A DNA stretch of 64,000 nt from Malus domestica (lineage: Eukaryota > Streptophyta > Magnoliopsida > Rosales > Rosaceae), in assembly GCF_042453785.1 (NCBI RefSeq), contig NC_091669.1, positions 14,243,001-14,307,000 of the forward strand. The letters run 5' to 3'. Shown one piece after another: positions 36,798 through 46,254 of this stretch. Both the position numbers and the translations under genes were made by a program. Within the stretch, counting starts at the first letter, position 1. Each line of letters starts with the position of its first letter. Under the pieces are notes generated by a model that was not told the DNA's origin, searched no databases, and saw only the letters and a list, made by a program, of their open reading frames with translations.

Positions 36798-36943
36798 AAG
36801 AAGTTTTAACAAAACACTCTCGATACTGTTCACTTTTAACTAAAAATCACATTTTTACCTTTAACTGACACTATTCACTATACCTTTAAAAAAAAGTTTT
36901 TCGTTAAAAAAGAAGTTTTTTTAGACTTTTCGTTAGTTTTCCT
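36798..36943. mobile_element. hAT-like MITE family M1, copy B (diverged)
   Basis: The body aagttttaac...cgatactgttcac...cacatttttacc and the right end CTTTTCGTTAGTTTTCCT match copy A. The flanks TTATTTAA (36790-36797) and TTATTTAT (36944-36951) agree at 7 of 8 positions. It has an internal rearrangement. Confidence 0.75.
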
Positions 36944-37267
36944 TTATTTATTTAAATACATGCCCTAATTTTTATATTATATTTAATATAGCAGTTAAAA
37001 TAAATACAATCGAAGACTTGATCTTAGAACAATCTGATCTACCAATCACTCAGTTTTTTTATTCCAAACTGAAAATTGAATCATAATTTATATATTAGGC
37101 CAATGATTTTTATTTTTTTTTGGGTCAACAGTCAAATTTATATATATAATGCGGACTTTTAGTTTCTTTTCCTCTCACCTCACAAAAATTAGGCAGTTTA
37201 ATTACTTCATGTTGATCGTAGATGACACTTTATTACAATGGTAAAAACAATTATATTTATACAGGCC

Positions 37268-37466
37268 CTTTAAAGGAAGGGATCTTCAATTTTTTTTAAA
37301 AAAATAAGGACACTCTCTTGACCATTAGATTTGGCTTTAATGAAATTATGTGATTGAGATTAAATCATAGGTCATATAATCTCAACCACAGAATTTCATA
37401 AAAGCCAAATCTAACAGTCAAGAAGATGTTCCTATTAAAAAAAAATGGAAATCCCTCCCCTTAAAG
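37268..37466. mobile_element. Foldback MITE family M3, copy 1
   Basis: CTTTAAAGGAAGGGATC and the inverted GATTTCC/ATCCCTCCCCTTAAAG ends enclose arms containing gatttggctttaatgaaatt and its inverted partner. The structure is the same as at 44368-44567. Confidence 0.8.
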
Positions 37467-38499
37467 ACTTTCTATATTCATATATTCTAGTGCAGGTTTA
37501 ATTATCACCGATGTCTTTTCTTAACAATTAACAAGTTAACCCTACCATTTGTTATAAAAAATAAAAAAAAGTAAAAAATAAAAAAAAACTTCCATGGCAT
37601 TCATTCATTCATGGCTTAATGATGACACGCAAGATTCTCATTACAGATTATCTCTAAAGGTGACAGGGGCACGTGTAAGTTTAACACATCCCGGCCCCTT
37701 ATGCCAAAAATTATAGAAAATTTATGTCATGGTCAAGGATATATATGGTCATTGACCTAATATCGCCTAACTTCTCTGAAACCATGCAAACCACATATTA
37801 CATATATGGCTTTACATGTGAAAGTTGGTTTAGTTCATAATGCTACATCTCACTTAGTAACATGAAATTTATATAAAATTTAATTGTTGTAAAGATGTAT
37901 TAAATTTCTATATGCAAGATCTAATCGTTAATTTTTTGCATTATTCAATGATACATAATATGACTGAAAAATTGATGAAAATTTAGTATATATTGTTTGC
38001 TAATTCTCTAACTTTGGTAAAGTTTTTTTGGACCATAATACAATTTGGTTGTACTTATATACTTGTCTCTTTGCAGTCTATCGACTCTATCCATATGTCT
38101 ATATTTATGCGTCTTCGTATATAAGCGAGAGGATTGTAGCAATCTAACATTAGCAATCACCCATGTTTGCTTAGAATCAAAGTTTGATTTTTTTTTTTTT
38201 GGGAAATGTTTCTAACATATTTGCCATAAAGAGCAACAGACTTCTAGAATCTGTATGGGACAAAAAGTACAACTCAACACGTTCATACCCGCAATTTGAT
38301 AAAATTATAGCAGAATATTAGGGTTTGAATTGTTATATGTATTCTTCTTTCAAGGAGGCACTATATGTACGAATTACATAGTTGACTAGGATTATAAAGG
38401 AATCCCCAACAACAAAGAAATTATAATAAAAATTACAACAAGGAAATTCTTGACTCACACCTACACTCACTCTTAAGTTGGTGTATAGATATGTTTTAA

Positions 38500-39180
38500 A
38501 CCAAACTTGTCAAGGTGAGTCATTAAAAACCTTTGTGTACACCGCATGTTAACACATCTGCAAACAGCATCTCTAATCTTACATATGGAATATCAACAAT
38601 CTTGATTTCCAACTTCTCCTTGATAAAATGTCTATCCACTTCAACATTTTTGTTTGGTCATGTTGAACTGAATTATTGGCAATCTCCCAAGCCGCTTTAT
38701 TATCACAATAAAGTTGCATAAGACCCTTCAGTTTATAATCAATTTTGGCGAGCAAAATTTGAATTCACAAAAGCTAAAAATACCATGAAACATCCCCTGA
38801 ACTTAGCCTCTGCAGTAGACCGAGTTTTGCTTCTTGCTACGCCAAGTAACTAGATTCCACAAACAAAGTAAAAAAACAAAAAACACCCAAATGTCGAACA
38901 CTAATCAATTATGTTACCAACCCTATCGGCATAAGTGTACCCTTTAACCTCCAAATGCCTAATCTTCAAGAAAATTAAACCTCTTCCAGGTAAAGACTTC
39001 AAGTAACTCAAAATCCTCATCACAGCCACCATATGATCTTCACAACATATGCAATATCACAATGAGTAAGAGACAAATAAACCAACCGACCAACCAACCT
39101 TTGTTATCTCCCTTTATCCATTGGAATTTGTCTGGAAATATAGCTAGATGATGATTCTGAAAAAATGGGAGTTTTTGCAG
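38500..39180 (-). pseudogene. Degenerate copia RNase H region, antisense
   Basis: Minus-strand frames contain recognisable copia RNase H blocks in order: SYLKSLPGRGLIF, then GYTYADRVGNI (from the usual GYTDADWAG), then ARSKTRSTAEAKFRG, then VEVDRHFIKEKLEIKIV, then ADVLT. Stops and frameshifts occur between them. The blocks are family knowledge; the strand and order are directly visible. Confidence 0.75.
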
Positions 39181-39450
39181 ACTCACACGCTTAACATCCT
39201 AGTTTCGGAGATCAAATCTAGCAAATACTTACGTTGGGACAAATAAAATTGTAGTAGAATTGAGACAGGCAAGGGGGTTTTTGGGGAATTGAGACAGGCA
39301 AAAACTTGTTCTAAGACTAAGATAAATTTGTAGTAGAATATTAGGGTTTGGATTGGTGTATGTATTCTTCTCTCAATGAGGCAATATATATACAAACTAC
39401 ATAGTTCACTAGGGTTCCAAGGAAATCCCAACTAATAAGGAAATTACAAT

Positions 39451-39788
39451 TGTTTATACCATATTTAGGGCCTCGTATTTAGACCTCGTATAAATACTTG
39501 AGGAACTTAAATGTAATTATGTAATAAAGGAATGGGCAAATATGTAATTAGGGGAGGAGCCCTTATTCTATAAAAGGGCCTCCTCACCCTCACAAACCCT
39601 AAGCCTCTCCTATCTAGAGCAAAGCTCTCACACTCTCTCCCTCACAAATATTCTCAGAGAAATATAATCAGTGTGGACGTAGCCCAAACCTTGAGGTGAA
39701 CCATGATGCATCTTGTGTTATTTACATTTCTTGCAGTTTCACGGTCGGATTTACGTTGTTTCAAAACCTCCGGTTTTGTGCATCAATA
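39451..39788. mobile_element. Solo LTR, 338 bp
   Basis: It begins TGTTTATACC and ends GTGCATCAATA, with exact 5-bp duplications ACAAT (39446-39450, 39789-39793). It contains a TATA-like tctataaaagg at about 39576 and a C/T-rich leader-like segment, as LTRs do. It lies inside the right-hand LTR of the antisense copia remnant. No second copy of this LTR is in the window. Confidence 0.82.
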
Positions 39789-40270
39789 ACAATAAATGAT
39801 TACAATCAAGGAAATACCTGACTCACGCCAACATAATCCACCAAGAAAATAATCCATTACTCTTTTTTTATTTGGGCATTGCTGGTTGAAAATTTTAAAT
39901 CGCTTATAAAATATAAGGAAAATGTTAGGGAGACTATCTTTTCAATTTTTTTTTAAATCATATGATGTAACAATAAAGTAAGACTTCATAATTTAAAAAA
40001 TTTTAAAAAGAAGGCCAACCGTCAACAACCACGTGATTTACAAAATGTAATTTAAAAATATGGTTTATCTAGCATTACCCAAAATATATCTAAAAAAAAA
40101 AACAAAACAATATCTGTTCAAAGTTCAACGCCTAGTATTAGTTCTGAGCCACGTTTTTCTTTACTTTTTGGACAAATATTTTCAATTTCTCAAATTTATT
40201 CTGACTTCTGCAACTCGTGTTGGCGAGAAGTCTTTTCTTATTCATCACCCAGATGTATTAATTCCCATGA

Positions 40271-40281
40271 TTTATATATAG
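40271..40281 (+). promoter_or_regulatory. Putative TATA box of GDSL gene 1
   Basis: TTTATATATAG lies about 85 bases before the ATG. Assigned by position and sequence. Confidence 0.55.
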
Positions 40282-40363
40282 TCATCTAATTTCAAACTAA
40301 ATAGAAACAAAGTTTCTATATTTGTTTGACATTGATATAACTTCAAGAACTTAATTATCAGCC

Positions 40364-42969
40364 ATGGAAAAGCAAAGCTCTGTTTCCGTCGTTTTGTTTC
40401 TTCATGCAGCACTACTGATCTCAACTTGTTTTGGAAGCAAATCCTGGCCTTCAAAAAAACAAGTTGCCTTGTTCATCTTCGGAGACTCTTACTTAGATTC
40501 TGGCAACAACAACTACATCAACACTACAACTCTCGACCAAGCAAATTTCTGGCCATATGGAGAAACCTACTTCAAGTTCCCAACTGGAAGATTCTCCGAC
40601 GGACGTTTGATGTCAGACTTTATTGGTAAGATTTACAAATCTTTTATAATGTCGTCCTTGGTTGTACATGTCCACTTTTGTTAGCTAGCTAGCTAACCCA
40701 ATACAAAATTTTTTGTCTGCTTATACTTTATCGTGATCTAATCTAATTTGGATCTTATCCAATATACTATGCAGCTGAGTACGCTCACCTGCCATTTGTT
40801 CCACCCTTTCTTCAACCCGGATTTCGCCAATATTATGGTGGCGCGAATTTCGCATCTGCCGGAGCTGGAGCTCTGGTGGAGACTTTTCAAGGCGAGGTAT
40901 GTATTCTTTACATTTGAGAGTGATATTATGATATGGCCAGCTATTAATACAATTTGGTATACATATTACTCTGCTGCGCTACATAATTAGGTGAGGAAAT
41001 GAAACATATATCACTTGGTGACGTTCATGATGTTTCCCAATTATTTGGTAAGGTGAAGCACTAATGTTTAGCTTGTATTACATTGTTAAAAAAAAAAAAA
41101 AAACAAGAAAATCGAGAAAATTAGGTGTAATGGTTTTATATATTGCCTCATTATCTGACATAAATAGCGTAAAAAATCAATAGTAAAACAACACGTAATA
41201 TTTAAATGTTGGTGAGTTATTAACCCATATCATATAAACCCTCAAGGTAGAAATTCTTGTGTGGGAACTTAGATTGGGGTTAAGTGTGAGAGAGAGGCTG
41301 GGAACACAGTAAGATAAGTGTAGGCCTCAAAATTTGGGGGTGGTGGGGGTAAGGGGGTGTTTTTTTAAGTTTTGGCTCATAGGGTACACGTGGTCTGATC
41401 TGCGTGCCTTAAAATGTCTCATGTAGGCCATAGTAGGACGCTTCATAAATAATAATTAAATGATTCTATTATTAATTTATTTTACCACAAGTATAATTTC
41501 TACGCATGAGATAACCATTGCATCTAGGTTTTTCTAAATATGGAAAACATTACATGAATGTTACATCTACTTGTCACTCACAAATTGCAGCTAAATAGTT
41601 ATGGAACCTTCATATTCCGTCTTATTTCAGGTCATTAACCTTAAAACACAACTGAAGTATTACAAGAAGGTAGAGACCTGGTTCAGACACAAGTTAGGCG
41701 ATGTTGAAGCCAAAGTGACACTTTCAAGAGGCGTCTACTTGTTCAACATTGGAACCAACGATTACATAAGCCCTTTCCTAACCAACTCTCCCATGTTAAA
41801 GTCCTACTCTCACTCACGATACGTCGAAATGGTTATCGGCAACTTGACGAGCGTCATCCAAGTATGCATTAAGCAATTTACAGAGTCTGAAATGTTATGT
41901 TTTGAAATTGTCGGTCAAAACCACACATTTTATATTCGACCTGACCCTACCTAATCAAACAAGTTTGAATTTTTTATATGGTTTGATTGGGTGTAAAATT
42001 GGCAGGAAATTTATTCAGGAGGGGGTAGGAAATTTGGGGTCATCAATTTGCTGGACTCGGGTTGTCTTCCGGGGGTCAGAATAATCAAGCCTGAAAATAA
42101 TGGTAGCTGCTTAAAAGAGGTTTCGTCACTTGCCAAATTGCATAACAAAGCTCTCTCCAAACTTCTCATTCAACTTGGAAACCAGTTGGAGGGTTTCAAA
42201 TATTCACTCTACGACTTGAACAGCAATCTTAGAAAGAGAATCAGGCATCCCTCTAAATATGGTACGTACTCAATGCACACAAGCAAATTAGTTGTCTTAA
42301 TTCCGTGCTTAGGTAAACATTATGGCCGAACTGGCTAGCCCTTGTGCCTTACGCGCGAACCAACAAGCTCAACACAACACGTTGGGAACTTCTTATATAT
42401 GGGGTTACTAAATGCACCCTATAATTTGATGAGTACACCCACTTCATATTTATGTGCAATTTTGTTCTGTTCCTAAAGAGGGCTGAAGCCACTGGGGTAG
42501 CCTAGTGAGGAGGGTGGGCAGGGTGATAGGTAGGAGTACGTTATGGTCAGGGTTTAAAACCGCCAATGTATCTAAAAAACATTAGTGACAGTCCAAATCT
42601 ACACATAACGTCTAAGCACAAAAACATAATCATATTCCGTATCTTTTATGCAAATGTGTAATACATTACAAGTTACAAGTAGATATTGAATTGTGTAATT
42701 GTGTGTGATGAAATTAAGGTTTTAAGGAAGGGAAAACAGCATGTTGCGGAACAGGTCAGTTTAAAGGAGTATTTAGCTGTGGAGGGAAAAGAACAGTGAA
42801 TAAGTTTGAGTTGTGTGAGGATCCAAATGAATATGTGTTTTGGGACTCTTTGCATCTCACTGAGAAGGTCTACAAGCAATTTGCTAATGAAATGTGGAGT
42901 GGCCGGCCATTGAACTCCAAGTCCACGACAGGTCTATACAGTCTCAAGGATCTCTTCCAAGACTTGTAA
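40364..42969 (+). CDS. GDSL esterase/lipase 1 (GLIP1/GLIP5-like), five exons
   Basis: Exons 40364-40625, 40775-40896, 41631-41861, 42006-42261 and 42719-42969 all have GT/AG introns and join without a stop to 373 residues, the usual family length. A hydrophobic signal peptide (about 1-25) predicts secretion to the apoplast or cell wall. Catalytic blocks: block I FIFGDSYLDSGNNNY with nucleophile Ser42 (Leu of GDSL replaced by Tyr); block II GANFASAGAG; block III NIGTNDY with Asn171; block V DSLH with Asp333 and His336. Family members hydrolyse lipid or ester substrates and some act in defence; the substrate here is unknown. The start is the only ATG giving a signal peptide. The first intron positions and phases match the neighbour at 46255, so the two are a tandem duplicate pair. 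Confidence 0.93.
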
Positions 42970-43225
42970 GTCTTTTGCATCAAATGTAACATGCAGCCCA
43001 AATTGGACACATTAACTATTAAGTTATGGTAAACATGTGCCTTAGAAACTTCAAATTTTCAATCTTTGGTTATACATGAAAAAAAAATTATTTTATGATT
43101 CCTCTACGCAATAATGTAAGTAAATGAATGATAAATTTACTTACGAAAAATGATAATGTAAGGTATGAGTCTCATTTTTAGAATTGAATAAAGAAGTCGG
43201 TCCCACGTTGAGTATATGTGTTTCA

Positions 43226-43565
43226 TGAAGAAAGTTGAGGTTCCACCGTAAAACCAATTGGCAATATGGGGAGTAGCCCAACTTCTTATAAGTTCATACA
43301 AGGTCTCTCCTCTCATCAATGTGAGACTCATCTCAACACGCCCCCTCACGTGTGGCGAATTTTCAAGTCTAACACGTGAACAACACAACGGGATGACGTG
43401 GAGTACGTGTGGCCGTTTAGCTTCACACATGAGACAACCTGCTCTGATATCATGAAAAAAGCTGAATTTCCACCATAAAACCAATTGGCAATATGGGGAG
43501 TAGCCAAACCTCTTATAAGTCTATGTAAGATCCCTCTTCCCATCATTGTGAGACTTATCTCAACA
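43226..43565 (-). mobile_element. Complete TRIM retroelement, 340 bp
   Basis: Two 113-bp direct repeats (43226-43338 and 43453-43565), starting TGAAGAAAG or TGAAAAAAG and ending CTCAACA, enclose 114 bp. GCTCTGATATCA (43441-43452) is an antisense primer-binding site (TGATATCAGAGC). CGCCCCCTC just after the left repeat is an antisense polypurine tract. The exact duplication TTTCA flanks the element (43221-43225, 43566-43570). No coding capacity. Confidence 0.93.
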
Positions 43566-44327
43566 TTTCATTCTCAATGTTTAATGAGATATCCTAAAAA
43601 ATATGTTTATCCCATACATGAACAATTTAGGTATCATTCTCCGATCAAACCATATAACTCATATTCCCAAAACTGTAAATAAACATGCCCAAAGATAAGA
43701 CCAGGTCACAAAATTTTCAATTTGATGAAGAATGAATCAAGCGTTAATAATTTGACAACACTCATGTATCTTTTGGTACTTCGGTTAAGCAACGCAGGCG
43801 AACACCTAATAAGTCTTTGCTTCTGGAAGAACTATAATCGGAATGGTAAAGGCCTTTGCGGCGCCAAATTTTAGGTTATATCTGGTACACGTTTTTCGTT
43901 ATGTAAAGTCTTTGTGTATGTATTCTTTCTTCCAAATCTTTGGATAACATGTTCACATCTTCACCACAGATAACCAAATTTAAATGTCCAGACGTGACAC
44001 ATTATCTATATACTAAGATCCGGTAGAAAAGCACTGTTCATGAGCAGTGTAATGGCTAAAATGCCCCTTTGTGTCTTCTTTGTTTCCCGCGGTTGGTACA
44101 GTGAAATGACGCTTTTGCCTGTGTTTGCCAAGCGTCGGTCATCGTTCAATCGTATCCTTATGCGTATGCGCGTTGTGTTTTGTAAAAAAGATGCTGGAAG
44201 CAAGCTTTAGTTGGTTTTGGTTTACATTATGCCAGGTGTTGTTTATCCCTTTCCATTTGAGAGAGAGGTCTAATGGTAGTGACAAAAGCTCACTTCTCAA
44301 AAAAGAGATAATAAATGCAAGTGGCAG

Positions 44328-44330
<3 letters not shown>

Positions 44331-44361
<31 letters not shown>
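44331..44361. repeat. (TA)n microsatellite
   Basis: About fifteen TA units, immediately left of the nested MITE. A second TA run lies at 44663-44681. Confidence 0.95.
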
Positions 44362-44363
<2 letters not shown>

Positions 44364-44367
44364 AATT

Positions 44368-44567
44368 GCTTAAGGGGAGGGATCCCTATTTTAAAAAAAA
44401 AATGGGGATACGCTCCCTACCGTTGGATTTGACTTTAATGAAATCATGTGGTTGAGATTCTGTGGCCTGTGTTTTAATCTCAACCACACAATTTCATTAA
44501 AGTCAATCTAACGGTGGGGAGCGTGTCCCTATTTTTTTTGAAAAAATGGAGATCCCTCCCCTTAAGC
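44368..44567. mobile_element. Foldback MITE family M3, copy 2 (in the Helitron)
   Basis: The symmetrical ends GCTTAAGGGGAGGGATC / GATCCCTCCCCTTAAGC enclose arms with gatttgactttaatgaaatc, caaccaca and their inverted partners. It would fold into an almost continuous hairpin. The true target duplication is hidden in the palindromic TTAA ends. Confidence 0.88.
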
Positions 44568-44739
44568 TCTCTGATATATATATAGATGGCTGTGGTAGTA
44601 AATTAGTAATGACGGAATCTATATATTTATTTATATTTATATATTTAACGTTTTCTTTTCCTTATATATATATATATATATTGGTCAGGGCAGAAAAGAT
44701 GGGAAAGTGATAGGTCACGATTGAATACTGTTCTTGAAC

Positions 44740-44741
<2 letters not shown>

Positions 44742-44777
<36 letters not shown>
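44742..44777. repeat. 36-base T homopolymer
   Basis: An uninterrupted run of T; its length is unreliable in assemblies. Confidence 0.9.
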
Positions 44778-45500
44778 CTGGGAAACTCAGTCGCCTTCCT
44801 GTTTAAAGCTTTTTTTATTTTTTTTTTGTACTTTCGGGTTTTTTTCCAAGTAATGAGGGAGAAGAAATTTATGCAAGATTTTGACCAGTTCCAATCAAGT
44901 TGTTGAAAAAAAAATTATCCCCAACTAGCTTAAAAACAGACCCTTCTTTCCAGAACAAGAACTAGGTAACTTTATTGTATTCTTATTTTTTCAGCAGTGT
45001 AAATCCATTCATATGCAAAACTTATTCCATATCTCTTAACATTCCTATTTTTTTTTCACCAATAACACAAACTTTGTTGTCTACAGCTGCTGCTCCAAGA
45101 AAAAAACATTTGGATATGTACTGAACAATATTCTCATCCATTGTACAAGTAAGAACAGTGCTCCTTCATATTTTTTGCATGTGAATAGCCCATCGTAACC
45201 TCAATTCCCCAATTTTTTTGTGTATATAAACAATCTCATGTTTTAAAATGTTTCATCTATAACTGGCAGTGTGAATGAAAACTAGGATATTTGCCAATGG
45301 GGAAGAGCAGGCTGACCACTTTTGTATGTAAATAGCAAGACATTTGATTATGTTGTTAAATTGTATAAATTTAGACATTGCTCTCGCTCTACAGTCTCCA
45401 TTTTGATTTCTATGTGTTTAAATATGTGTGTGTTTGTGTTTACAGAATAATTTAAAGTTGAATTTTCGACCCGCAATAACGTGCGGGTAAAATCTTCTAG

Positions 45501-46190
45501 TATGTTTCTAAAAATCCATATGTCAAACTAATCATAATAAAAAATCATTTGAGATTTGTCAAAGAGTAGTTAATTAGATGATTGTGTCCGGCTATACACA
45601 GCCAATTTCATATAGAAAAAATAATAGTTGGATCCTTCCACCCAAAAAAAAAAAAAAATGCACATATCCCTTACAAAAAACGTATCTTCATGTTATAAGT
45701 TTTTCTTGATCTTCATTTGAAGATTAACCAACAAAAGATCTTTCAAATCAGAAACCATGTAGTCATCCAAATATATAGAACAAATGGATGATGTGAGTAC
45801 CAAGTAAAATATTGTGATGAATTGTTCATTTATACACTTTATTTAAAGCAAATTACTATATTATACTTATTTGAAGTTCCCGACTGGAACCAAATATTGG
45901 AAGTTGACGTACTTATAGGTTTGAAGAATTTCAAAGAATGGAACCCTTTCTAAAATTAGTTCTCATAAAAAATGAACATATAAAATGAAAACAATGATGT
46001 TTATAATGTTCGAGATGAGAGACTGACGGGAAATGTTGTTTGCTTACGTACCTTTCCTTCTGGATTGTTTTAATTTGGAATTTTGATCGATTGTTTGATT
46101 TTTTCTAGAGACCAGGTCATTGGTTTTTATGCATAAATTGATAGGTCACTGATCAGCTGACCAAAACACATTAGGTCACGGTGAATTGCC
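45501..46190. other. GDSL gene 2 upstream region
   Basis: AT-rich, no gene. A (A)16 run lies at about 45644. This segment and the TATA box are the likely promoter region of the gene at 46255; no specific operator motif stands out. Confidence 0.5.
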
Positions 46191-46203
46191 CCCTATAAAT
46201 CGC

Positions 46204-46210
46204 TATATAA
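46204..46210 (+). promoter_or_regulatory. Putative TATA box of GDSL gene 2
   Basis: TATATAA lies 45 bases before the ATG, with a second candidate CTATAAAT at 46193-46200. The spacing implies a very short leader. Confidence 0.55.
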
Positions 46211-46254
46211 ATCATGTAAGTTGAACATTCGAATTATCTAGCAAACAAATTAAT

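Larger units (their letters stand above)
38310..39845 (-). mobile_element. Decayed antisense Ty1/copia element with a repeat pair
   Basis: The segments at about 38318-38500 and at 39340-39450 plus 39794-39845 are direct repeats (gaatattagggtttg, tgtattcttct, aaggaaattcttgactcac type). They flank antisense copia RNase H sequence, so they are probably the LTRs of an internally deleted element. The left-hand copy is the 3' LTR in element orientation. The other copy was later split by a solo LTR. Confidence 0.6.
44005..45500. mobile_element. Nonautonomous Helitron, about 1.5 kb
   Basis: The left end TCTATATACTAAGATCC has the canonical TC start after a host A. Near the right end the hairpin ACCCGCA (45469-45475) / TGCGGGT (45482-45488) is followed by 12 bases up to the terminal CTAG (45497-45500), then a host T. 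This hairpin plus CTRR end between A and T is the Helitron signature. No RepHel reading frame is present. It holds a nested M3 MITE, a TA microsatellite and a 36-base T run. Confidence 0.85.

Noticed and set aside
43137..43546. Overlapping 65-115-codon ORFs on both strands
   Set aside because: They are translations of the two LTRs of the 340-bp TRIM, not genes.
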